Position numbers and translations under genes: made by a program
Notes under the pieces: generated by a model
Told to the model about the DNA's origin: nothing
Seen by the model: only the letters and a program-made list of their open reading frames with translations
Database searches by the model: none
DNA from: Candidatus Nanopelagicaceae bacterium
GTDB lineage: Bacteria; Actinomycetota; Actinomycetes; Nanopelagicales; Nanopelagicaceae
Assembly (NCBI GenBank): GCA_947488635.1
Contig: CANLAY010000070.1
Span: 1 to 5,594 of the forward strand
DNA: 5,594 nucleotides
Direction: 5' to 3'
Part shown: positions 1 to 5,594 of the stretch, piece after piece
Numbering within the stretch: position 1 is the stretch's first letter
Layout of the letters: each line of letters begins with the position of its first letter

Positions 1-24
1 AGCAACAGTTGTAGTGGCACTCAT
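1..24 (-). CDS. proA: Start of the next gene, probably gamma-glutamyl phosphate reductase, 3' cut off
   Basis: Nine bases after the proB stop, an ATG at 24-22 opens a frame that runs to the left edge, giving MSATTTVA. Eight residues cannot identify a protein. The call rests on context: proA follows proB directly in most bacteria, including the Actinobacteria with this rne-rplU-rpmA-obg-proB order. An AGG in the last codons of proB, 8 nt upstream, is the only ribosome-binding hint, so translation may be coupled to proB. Confidence 0.55.
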
Positions 25-33
25 AGCTAAAGC

Positions 34-1152
34 CTACAGAAGTACCAGGTCGTCGCGATGTACTAATTCGCGCTCATACTCTGGCCCTAGTGCTGCTGCA
101 AGTTCTTTAGTTGATCGACCCAGCATTACTGGTAGTTCAATTGCATCAAATGCAACAAGGCCTCGCGCAATTACTTTGCCATCTGGTCCAACTAATTCAA
201 CGGTATCCCCCGCAATGAAGGTTCCTTCAACTGCTGTTACGCCAGCAGGTAAGAGTGAAGTGCCACGTTCGCAAATTGCTTTTACTGCGCCAGCATCAAG
301 AATTAACTTTCCTTGTGGCGTTGAAGCATGCGCTAACCAAAGTAAGCGCGAAGTTGTTTTGCGCTCTTGGCCTTGGAAATAAGTTCCAAGTTCGGCGCCA
401 GCAATTGATTGCCCAGCTTGTTCAAGCGAGGTCAGCAACATTGAAATACCGGCACCAGTTGCAATGCGGGCTGCCTCAATCTTGGTAACCATTCCTCCAC
501 TGCCAACACCGGCGGAGCCAGCGCCACCAACTTCGATAGCTGCGATATCAGCAAAATCAGTAACTTCAGAAATTGCTTTAGCACCTGCTTGTGATGGATC
601 AATGTCATATAAAGCATCGATATCTGATACTAGAACTAGTAAGTCAGCATCGATTAACAAGGCGACAAGAGCTGCTAGTCGATCGTTATCGCCAAAGCGA
701 ATCTCTTGCGTACCGACTGAGTCGTTCTCATTAATAATTGGCACAACGCCTAATTGCAGTAACTTAAACAGCGTGCGCTGCACATTCTGATAATGAACGC
801 GGCGCACAATATCTTCAGTCGTAATTAATACTTGGGACGCAGTAATTGAGTACTGGGCAAAACTTTCGGTGTAGCGATGGATTAATAGCCCCTGGCCAAC
901 TGAAGCTGCAGCTTGTTGAGTAGCTAGATCTTTAGGACGAGCAGTTAAGCCCAGAGGTGCTAAACCGGCCGCAATCGCACCGGAAGAAACCACTAGAACT
1001 TCGGCACCGCGTGATTTAGCGGCAGCGACAATTGCCACAATTTTTTCAACGGCAGCTGGATCTAGCGCCGAACCAGCATTACCGGTTAGAGACGAAGAGC
1101 CAATCTTGATGACAATGCGCTTGGCGCTGGCGATTGAGTTTCGGGCCATCAC
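34..1152 (-). CDS. proB: Glutamate 5-kinase
   Basis: Phosphorylates L-glutamate with ATP to give gamma-glutamyl phosphate, the first and normally proline-inhibited step of proline synthesis in the cytoplasm. The 372-residue product is close to the 367 of E. coli ProB. An amino-acid-kinase domain spans about 10-243, with KIGSS at 16-20, SSGAIAAG at 56-63, NENDSV at 141-146, FGDND at 153-157 and GSGGMVTKI at 217-225. These correspond to the phosphate/ATP, glutamate and feedback-region motifs of the family. A PUA domain follows (about 279-355), as in the E. coli type of enzyme. The first two codons are GTG-ATG and both could serve as start: GTG gives a 4-bp overlap with the obgE stop (GTGA), ATG a 1-bp overlap. 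Either way translation is probably coupled to obgE. The stop is followed after 9 bp by the putative proA, which would use the unstable product directly. Confidence 0.97.
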   Translation of the reverse strand: MMARNSIASAKRIVIKIGSSSLTGNAGSALDPAAVEKIVAIVAAAKSRGAEVLVVSSGAIAAGLAPLGLTARPKDLATQQAAASVGQGLLIHRYTESFAQYSITASQVLITTEDIVRRVHYQNVQRTLFKLLQLGVVPIINENDSVGTQEIRFGDNDRLAALVALLIDADLLVLVSDIDALYDIDPSQAGAKAISEVTDFADIAAIEVGGAGSAGVGSGGMVTKIEAARIATGAGISMLLTSLEQAGQSIAGAELGTYFQGQERKTTSRLLWLAHASTPQGKLILDAGAVKAICERGTSLLPAGVTAVEGTFIAGDTVELVGPDGKVIARGLVAFDAIELPVMLGRSTKELAAALGPEYERELVHRDDLVLL

Positions 1153-2660
1153 TCATCATCTCCATCCAATTGAGCTAATTCAAGATCTACTACATCAGCA
1201 ATTTTAGGGTTGCGTGGGTCAGATATGTTGTACTCCCACTGCTTGGCGATTTCATCTTCACTGAGCAGATCATCGATTCGATTAACTGGTTTCCACGTGG
1301 TTTCTAGGCGGGAATCTTCGCCACGGCGATGTAAGTGGCCAGCCAACTGTTCGGCGCCAGCTTCGATGGTTGGCTCCCAATCAAATACCACTTCGTTTTC
1401 ACCAGAGCCAATGCGAACTTCACTTCCGGCAACTGCGCCCTTTTTGTAAAGTTCTTTTTCAACGCCAAGTTGGGCCAAGCGATCGGCTAAGTAACCAATT
1501 GCTTCGGCGTTCTTAAAGTTTGTTTGGCGAACCCAGCGCACAACTTTGGCGCCGCGCACAGTAAATGAACCATCTTCATTGGCTTTAACTGTGAAACCAG
1601 AATCATCAACTGCAGTTGGGCGCAAGATAATTCGAGTGCGCTCTTCTTTTGCCATTGATGCTCGTGATGCTTGGATCAATCGCGCCATGGCATAAGTTAA
1701 ATTCGTAAGACCTTCACGGCTCGCAGCTGATACCGGATAAACCTCGTAACCTTTTTCGCGCAACGTATCGGCAACCATGTCGGCCATTGCAGCACCATCA
1801 GGAATATCAATTTTATTTAACGCAATGATGCGTGGGCGATCTTCGAGGCCGCCATATTGGGCAAGTTCAGCTTCGATAACTTCGAGATCCTGAATCGGAT
1901 TGCGATCTGTTTCAAGTGTGCCGCAATCGAGAACGTGAACTAGCGCAACGCAACGTTCAACGTGACGTAAGAACTCAAGACCCAAACCTTTACCTTGACT
2001 GGCACCTGGAATTAAACCTGGTACATCAGCCACCGTGAAACGCGTGTCTCCCGCATTAACTACGCCAAGATTTGGAACCAGCGTTGTAAATGGATACTCG
2101 GCAATCTTTGGACGAGCCGCAGAAATAGCTGCAATAAGTGAAGATTTACCGGCACTTGGATAACCAACGAGTGCGATATCAGCAACGCTTTTTAGTTCAA
2201 GCTGAAGTGTGCGCTCTTCGCCTGGTTCGCCAAGGAGCGCGAAACCTGGTGCCCGGCGCTTAGAAGATGAAAGTGCGAGGTTACCAAGGCCACCAAAGCC
2301 ACCTTGGGCGGCAATAAAAGTAGTACCAGTACCAACTAAGTCAGCTAACTGATTTCCGCGATCATCAAATATAACTGTGCCATTTGGAACGCCCAGAATT
2401 AAATCAGTGCCATAAACACCATCTTTACGATCGCCATAACCTTGATGCCCAGAAGTTGCGCGACGATGTGGTGAATGGTGGAAATCAAGCAACGTAGTTA
2501 CATCTGGATCAACGACCAGAATTACATCGCCACCGCGTCCACCGTTACCGCCATCTGGACCACCGAGAGGCTTAAATTTTTCGCGTTTAACTGAAACGCA
2601 ACCATCGCCACCTTTTCCGGCAGCGGCATAAAGAGTTACCCGATCAACAAATGTTGTCAT
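1149..2660 (-). CDS. obgE: Obg/CgtA family GTPase
   Basis: Essential ribosome-associated GTPase that binds the 50S subunit and links its assembly to GTP/ppGpp levels and growth. The 503-residue product has the full three-domain Obg layout. The glycine-rich Obg fold covers about 1-158, with runs such as [12 protein letters not shown] at 33-44. The G domain has P-loop GYPSAGKSS at 166-174, switch I YPFTT at 189-193, DVPG at 212-215, NKID at 282-285 and SAAS at 311-314. An OCT domain follows at about 341-430. A further 70 or so residues form a C-terminal extension ending in the acidic LDGDDE. E. coli ObgE has about 390 residues and a different tail; long tails are known in actinobacterial Obg. 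The ATG start has a strong Shine-Dalgarno sequence. The gene lies behind the rpmA terminator, so it depends on read-through or on a promoter that I could not find. Its TGA overlaps the proB start. All nucleotide-binding motifs are intact. Confidence 0.97.
   Translation of the reverse strand: MTTFVDRVTLYAAAGKGGDGCVSVKREKFKPLGGPDGGNGGRGGDVILVVDPDVTTLLDFHHSPHRRATSGHQGYGDRKDGVYGTDLILGVPNGTVIFDDRGNQLADLVGTGTTFIAAQGGFGGLGNLALSSSKRRAPGFALLGEPGEERTLQLELKSVADIALVGYPSAGKSSLIAAISAARPKIAEYPFTTLVPNLGVVNAGDTRFTVADVPGLIPGASQGKGLGLEFLRHVERCVALVHVLDCGTLETDRNPIQDLEVIEAELAQYGGLEDRPRIIALNKIDIPDGAAMADMVADTLREKGYEVYPVSAASREGLTNLTYAMARLIQASRASMAKEERTRIILRPTAVDDSGFTVKANEDGSFTVRGAKVVRWVRQTNFKNAEAIGYLADRLAQLGVEKELYKKGAVAGSEVRIGSGENEVVFDWEPTIEAGAEQLAGHLHRRGEDSRLETTWKPVNRIDDLLSEDEIAKQWEYNISDPRNPKIADVVDLELAQLDGDDE
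1160..1163 (-). promoter_or_regulatory. Shine-Dalgarno for proB inside the end of obgE
   Basis: GGAG on the minus strand lies within the last codons of obgE. It is 7 nt before the GTG at 1152 and 10 nt before the ATG at 1149. The spacing slightly favours GTG, but either start is possible. Confidence 0.5.
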
Positions 2661-2662
2661 TA

Positions 2663-2670
2663 CTCCTCCT
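2663..2670 (-). promoter_or_regulatory. Strong Shine-Dalgarno for obgE close behind the terminator
   Basis: The minus strand reads AGGAGGAG (2670-2663) just before the ATG at 2660. AGGAGG is a near-perfect anti-16S match with 4 nt spacing to the start. It lies only 18 nt downstream of the terminator T-run, which leaves no room for a complete promoter between the terminator and the start codon. Confidence 0.85.
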
Positions 2671-2688
2671 TATGTTATTAATGGAATT

Positions 2689-2724
2689 AAAAAAGCGAGC
2701 CACGCATACGTGCGGCTCGCTCTT
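2689..2724 (-). terminator. Rho-independent terminator after rpmA
   Basis: On the minus strand, GCGAGCC (2720-2714) and GGCTCGC (2701-2695) form a perfect 7-bp GC-rich stem. Three more inner pairs are possible past a 2-nt bulge, with a 4-nt loop. A run of six T (2694-2689) follows, and an A-rich stretch precedes the stem and can pair with the T-run. This is a textbook intrinsic terminator for the rplU-rpmA message. On the plus strand the T-run after the stem is interrupted (TCTTTTA), and no plus-strand gene is seen nearby, so the minus orientation is the meaningful one. Confidence 0.85.
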
Positions 2725-2740
2725 TTATGAGAACCGAAAA

Positions 2741-2995
2741 TTAAGCTACAGGAACCACGTTTACAACGCGACGACCACGAGCTTTACCGAACTCAACTGC
2801 ACCAGCAGCTAGAGCGAACAGGGTGTCATCTTTACCGCGGCCAACATTCTTGCCTGGGTGAAAGTGAGTACCACGTTGACGAACAAGAATTTCGCCACTG
2901 TTTACTAGTTGGCCACCAAAACGCTTGATGCCTAAGTACTGTGGATTTGAATCGCGACCGTTACGTGTCGAGGAGACACCCTTCTTACTTGCCAT
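2741..2995 (-). CDS. rpmA: 50S ribosomal protein L27 (bL27)
   Basis: Large-subunit protein whose flexible N-terminal tail reaches the peptidyl transferase centre. The 84-residue product has the standard bL27 pattern: a basic N-terminus [16 protein letters not shown], then [10 protein letters not shown], the core [16 protein letters not shown] (about residues 40-55), and the distal DDTLFAL segment. It begins directly with the MASKKG tail, so it lacks the N-terminal extension that Firmicutes and some others remove with the Prp protease. The ATG start is preceded by GGGAG (3007-3003) at 7 nt spacing, which sits right after the rplU stop and favours translation coupled to rplU. A strong terminator begins about 17 bp after its stop codon, so most transcripts from the rplU promoter should end here. 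Confidence 0.98.
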   Translation of the reverse strand: MASKKGVSSTRNGRDSNPQYLGIKRFGGQLVNSGEILVRQRGTHFHPGKNVGRGKDDTLFALAAGAVEFGKARGRRVVNVVPVA

Positions 2996-3007
2996 TTCTG
3001 CGCTCCC

Positions 3008-3322
3008 TTACTTCACGCCGTTGATGGCGGTAATTTTTACTTTAGTTAACTGTGCGCGGAAACCTTGACGACGGCGGTGACCGGTCTTGTTCTTGTAGCG
3101 CAGGATGTCAATCTTTGGTCCCTTTAGCTCTTCTAGAACTTCGCCAGTTACTTTTACGCCGGCTAGAACTTTTGGATCAGAGGTAATGCTCGCACCGTCA
3201 ACTACAAGTACGGCAGCAAATGACACGGTTGTACCTGTCGCACTATCGATGCGATCGACAACAATGGTCTCGCCAACTTCGACTTTCTCTTGGCGGCCGC
3301 CAGCCTTCACGATTGCATACAC
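3008..3322 (-). CDS. rplU: 50S ribosomal protein L21 (bL21)
   Basis: Structural protein of the large ribosomal subunit that binds 23S rRNA. The 104-residue product has the usual bL21 length. It starts with the family N-terminus [11 protein letters not shown] and ends with the family signature region [19 protein letters not shown] (about residues 77-95), which is rich in Arg/Lys for RNA contact, followed by the C-terminal strand ITAI. The start codon is GTG, preceded by GGAG at 7 nt spacing. It is followed after 12 bp by rpmA, the almost universal partner of rplU, and the two are surely co-transcribed. A candidate promoter lies in the 95-bp gap that separates it from rne. No frameshift, truncation or missing conserved segment is seen. 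Confidence 0.98.
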   Translation of the reverse strand: MYAIVKAGGRQEKVEVGETIVVDRIDSATGTTVSFAAVLVVDGASITSDPKVLAGVKVTGEVLEELKGPKIDILRYKNKTGHRRRQGFRAQLTKVKITAINGVK

Positions 3323-3329
3323 AGTGGAG

Positions 3330-3333
3330 CTCC
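3330..3333 (-). promoter_or_regulatory. Shine-Dalgarno site fixing the rplU GTG start
   Basis: GGAG on the minus strand lies 7 nt before the GTG at 3322-3320. This supports GTG as the rplU start, since the protein then begins MYAIVKAGG, the normal L21 N-terminus. The site is embedded in the 10-bp palindrome TGGAGCTCCA (3325-3334). Confidence 0.7.
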
Positions 3334-3350
3334 AGTTCTAAATTAGGCAG

Positions 3351-3367
3351 CGCACCCAATGGGCGCG
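3351..3367 (-). promoter_or_regulatory. Short hairpin at the start of the rplU leader
   Basis: The minus-strand arms CGCGCCC (3367-3361) and GGGTGCG (3357-3351) can form a 7-bp stem with one G-U pair and a 3-nt loop. No U-tract follows, so it is not an intrinsic terminator. If transcription starts near 3371, the stem sits almost at the 5' end of the rplU mRNA, where it could slow decay or act as a small leader element. It does not resemble any ribosomal protein leader that I recognise. It might also be chance GC-rich pairing, or mark the 3' end of the rne message. Confidence 0.3.
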
Positions 3368-3378
3368 AGCAGGGGTTA

Positions 3379-3408
3379 AGGATACGGATTGCCCGTACCC
3401 TGGGTCAA
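3379..3408 (-). promoter_or_regulatory. Candidate rplU-rpmA promoter
   Basis: On the minus strand TTGACC (3408-3403) is followed after 18 bp by TATCCT (3384-3379). This fits the actinobacterial housekeeping consensus TTGACN / TAnnnT. It begins 9 bp after the rne stop and would start transcription near 3371, leaving a leader of about 50 nt before rplU. A promoter is expected here because ribosomal protein genes need higher expression than rne. The assignment rests on motif match and position only. Confidence 0.55.
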
Positions 3409-3417
3409 ACTGACGAA

Positions 3418-5594
3418 TTATGCCGATCCGGGGGTAATAATCCCTGAACTGGCAGCCCGGCGACGCTTCTTGCGAGGTCCTGAGGCAGCAGGCTCGGCTG
3501 GGGCTTGGGTTACCGCAGGTTCTTCAATTTCAAAAGTTTCAGTATCTGAATCGGTATTTGAGTCAATGCCTGACTCAGTTTCGATCTCTTTAGCTACCGG
3601 AACTGGAGTGGCCTTAATTTTGATTGGTTCCATATGAATATGGATTCCGCGACCAGCACAACTATCGCAAGTTGTTGAGAAAGCTTCGATTAGGCCTTGG
3701 CCAACGCGCTTACGAGTCATTTGAACTAGACCGAGTGAAGTTACTTCAGCAACTTGATGCTTAGTGCGATCGCGACCAAGGCATTCAACTAGGCGACGCA
3801 GAACTTGTTCACGGTTAGATTCCAAGATCATATCGATGAAGTCGATAACGATGATTCCGCCTAAGTCGCGCAGACGAAGTTGACGAGCAATTTCTTCAGC
3901 TGCTTCTAAGTTGTTCTTGGTAACGGTCTCTTCGAGAGAACCACCCTTACCAATAAATTTACCGGTGTTAACGTCGATCACGATCATTGCTTCGGTACGG
4001 TCGATAACTAGCGAACCACCTGAAGGCAAATAAACTTTGCGATCAAATGCTTTTGCTAATTGCTCTTCGACACGGAAGTCAGCAAATAGATCGCCGACAC
4101 CTGTGTATTTTTCAATCTTAGAAACTAGCTCAGGTGCGATGAAGCCAAGGTAATTATTAATTTCATCCCATGCCCCGCTGCCCTGCACAGTTAACTTACG
4201 GAAATCTTCATTGAAGATATCGCGGATAACTCGGACCGCTAAATCTGGTTCAACATAAATCGCAGCCGGTGCATGGAAATTAGGGTTGATTGACTTCTGA
4301 TAGATATCTTCCCATTGTGCTTTTAAGCGGGCGACATCATTGGTTAAATCTTCTTCCGAAACTCCTTCGGCTGCCGTGCGCACAATTACGCCAGCAGTTT
4401 CTGGAATTAAATTCTTTAGGATCGCCTTTAAGCGATTACGTTCTGGCTCCGGCAAGCGCTTAGAAATACCGCTCATACCGCCGCCAGGCACATAGACCAC
4501 ATAGCGACCAGGCAAGGAAACTTGGCTAGTTAAGCGAGCACCCTTCTGGCCAATTGGATCTTTAGTAACTTGAACTAGAACTGGTTGACCAGACTTTAGA
4601 ACTGTTTCGATCTTGCGTGGCTCGGAATCAGAAATTCCAGCGGCATCCCAGTTCACTTCGCCGGCATAAAGAACCGCGTTACGTCCTTTTCCAATATCAA
4701 CGAAGGCAGCTTCCATACCTGGCAATACGTTTTGCACGCGACCAAGATAGATATTTCCAACGTAGGAAAGATTGATATTTCGGTTTACATAGTGCTCAAC
4801 CATGACGTTATCTTCGATAACTGCGATCTGGGTGCGATCAGCAATCTGGCGAACTAACATCTCGCGGTCAACATTCTCGCGACGAGCTAGTAAATCGGTA
4901 TCAGTAATGATTGTGCCGCGACGACGATATGGCTCGCGATAATCTGAACGGTATTCACGATCGCCACGTGAACTTGGGCGATCATTTCGTTCACGACGAT
5001 TGCGCTTTGGATCGTTACGAGTTGGGCGCTCTTTTGTTTCGCGCACCTTTACAACTGTTACAACACCATCTTCTTCGACTACTTCACCAGCTACTGCGCC
5101 ATCTCCGGTTGCGCGACGGCGGCGACGGCGACGGCGAGTACCGGTGCCATCATCTTCAGTTTCGCTCTCTTCGGTATTTTCATCAGTGCTTGAATTCTCA
5201 TCAGTATTCGCAGCCCCTGGCTTGCGGCGACCACGGCCACCACGACGGCGACGACGACCACGTGAACTATCTTCGCTATCTGAATCGCTATCACCTGCTG
5301 CGATGCCTTCAACTACTGGTTCATCACTCTTGGCAGCTTTGGCAGGAGCTGATTTCTTAGCTGGTGCCTTTTTCGCTGGAGCTTTCTCGGCTACAGGGGC
5401 TGCTTGAAAGATTGCAACTGGAATTACGGCGGCCTTTTTAGCCGGTTTGGTTTTCTTTTCTTCTGGGCTCGCAGCGTCGATGCTGGCAAATTCTGTTTTG
5501 GGTTTAAGCGGGGTAGTTTCTGGGCTTACTTCAGCCTTAACCTTGGGAGTCTTTTTAGCCGCGCGCTTACGAGGGTTTTTTGGCGCAATTGCCA
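3418..5594 (-). CDS. rne: Ribonuclease E/G, 5'-partial at the window edge
   Basis: Endoribonuclease that cuts single-stranded RNA during rRNA/tRNA maturation and mRNA decay. The frame is open from the window end to the TAA at 3418, giving 724 visible residues (numbered here from the codon at 5592). Residues 1-90 are rich in Lys/Ala/Pro. An acidic Asp/Ser run (101-110), an Arg/Gly patch (111-124), a second acidic stretch (129-148) and eight consecutive arginines (153-160) follow. The conserved core starts near 243. It has an S1-like region (about 265-350), the IVRTA 5'-phosphate-sensor motif (Arg405, Thr406), DVNTG with catalytic Asp540, and VIDFID with metal-ligand Asp584. The Zn-link CDSCAGRG (Cys642, Cys645) comes next, then a short tail (660-724) ending in a basic KKRRR cluster. 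There is no long C-terminal scaffold as in E. coli; the disordered part is N-terminal, as is known for actinobacterial RNase E. A GTG at 5046 is in frame but has no Shine-Dalgarno sequence and lies inside the open frame, so it is not the start. All catalytic residues are intact. Confidence 0.96.
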   Translation of the reverse strand, partial: AIAPKNPRKRAAKKTPKVKAEVSPETTPLKPKTEFASIDAASPEEKKTKPAKKAAVIPVAIFQAAPVAEKAPAKKAPAKKSAPAKAAKSDEPVVEGIAAGDSDSDSEDSSRGRRRRRGGRGRRKPGAANTDENSSTDENTEESETEDDGTGTRRRRRRRRATGDGAVAGEVVEEDGVVTVVKVRETKERPTRNDPKRNRRERNDRPSSRGDREYRSDYREPYRRRGTIITDTDLLARRENVDREMLVRQIADRTQIAVIEDNVMVEHYVNRNINLSYVGNIYLGRVQNVLPGMEAAFVDIGKGRNAVLYAGEVNWDAAGISDSEPRKIETVLKSGQPVLVQVTKDPIGQKGARLTSQVSLPGRYVVYVPGGGMSGISKRLPEPERNRLKAILKNLIPETAGVIVRTAAEGVSEEDLTNDVARLKAQWEDIYQKSINPNFHAPAAIYVEPDLAVRVIRDIFNEDFRKLTVQGSGAWDEINNYLGFIAPELVSKIEKYTGVGDLFADFRVEEQLAKAFDRKVYLPSGGSLVIDRTEAMIVIDVNTGKFIGKGGSLEETVTKNNLEAAEEIARQLRLRDLGGIIVIDFIDMILESNREQVLRRLVECLGRDRTKHQVAEVTSLGLVQMTRKRVGQGLIEAFSTTCDSCAGRGIHIHMEPIKIKATPVPVAKEIETESGIDSNTDSDTETFEIEEPAVTQAPAEPAASGPRKKRRRAASSGIITPGSA

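Noticed and set aside
14..790. Plus-strand open frames opposite proB
   Set aside because: Ser/Ala/Thr-rich shadows of the well-supported proB frame, with no recognisable domain or ribosome-binding site.
3325..3334. Perfect 10-bp palindrome TGGAGCTCCA over the rplU Shine-Dalgarno, as an operator or SD-hiding hairpin
   Set aside because: It has no spacer, so it cannot fold into a stable hairpin beyond a 3-bp stem. A 10-bp palindrome around a GGAG site is not strong evidence for an operator.
3105..3637. Plus-strand frames across the rplU-rne junction
   Set aside because: They overlap rplU and the end of rne antisense, have no domain or Shine-Dalgarno sequence, and would cover the promoter region.
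5113..5262. Tandem-repeat-like CGACGG/CGACGA runs on the plus strand
   Set aside because: Explained by consecutive arginine codons (CGT/CGC) in the RNase E extension. There is no regular repeat unit with spacers, so it is not CRISPR or a mobile-element repeat.
5000..5407. Long plus-strand open frames opposite the RNase E extension (135 and 149 residues), plus a 73-residue minus-strand frame at 5091-5312
   Set aside because: They are frame shadows of the Arg-, Ala- and Asp-rich coding sequence. They give low-complexity Ser/Arg/His proteins with no Shine-Dalgarno sequence, and the RNase E frame runs intact through the whole region.

Overview
The window carries a conserved bacterial housekeeping block, and every gene reads on the minus strand. 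In transcription order, from the right edge to the left, these are: ribonuclease E/G (rne, 5' end beyond the window), ribosomal protein L21 (rplU), ribosomal protein L27 (rpmA), the ribosome-associated GTPase Obg (obgE), glutamate 5-kinase (proB), and the first eight codons of what is most likely proA. The order rne-rplU-rpmA-obg-proB-proA is typical of Actinobacteria. Three further features fit that group: an RNase E with its basic/acidic disordered extension at the N-terminus, an Obg with an extra tail after its OCT domain, and a TTGACN/TAnnnT-type promoter. Base composition looks balanced, with many A/T-ending codons, so a moderate-GC actinobacterium such as a freshwater planktonic lineage (acI/Nanopelagicales type) is plausible. 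That last step is inference.

Region by region: 3418-5594 is the RNase E/G gene. Its frame is open to the right edge of the window, so the true start is not visible. The 95-bp gap at 3323-3417 holds a good candidate promoter for rplU and a short leader hairpin. rplU and rpmA are 12 bp apart and form the ribosomal-protein unit. The 80-bp gap at 2661-2740 holds a strong intrinsic terminator, followed at once by a strong Shine-Dalgarno sequence for obgE. obgE and proB overlap by 4 bp (or 1 bp, depending on the proB start). proB and the putative proA are 9 bp apart.

Functionally, rne matures and degrades RNA, rplU and rpmA build the large ribosomal subunit, and obgE monitors 50S assembly in response to GTP/ppGpp. 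proB and proA catalyse the first two steps of proline synthesis. The terminator between rpmA and obgE would let L21/L27 be made in large excess over Obg and ProBA from one promoter.

I found no mobile element, CRISPR array, RNA gene, phage remnant or unrecognised gene. There is no evidence here for a previously undescribed system. The observations worth a second look concern regulation and gene-end details.
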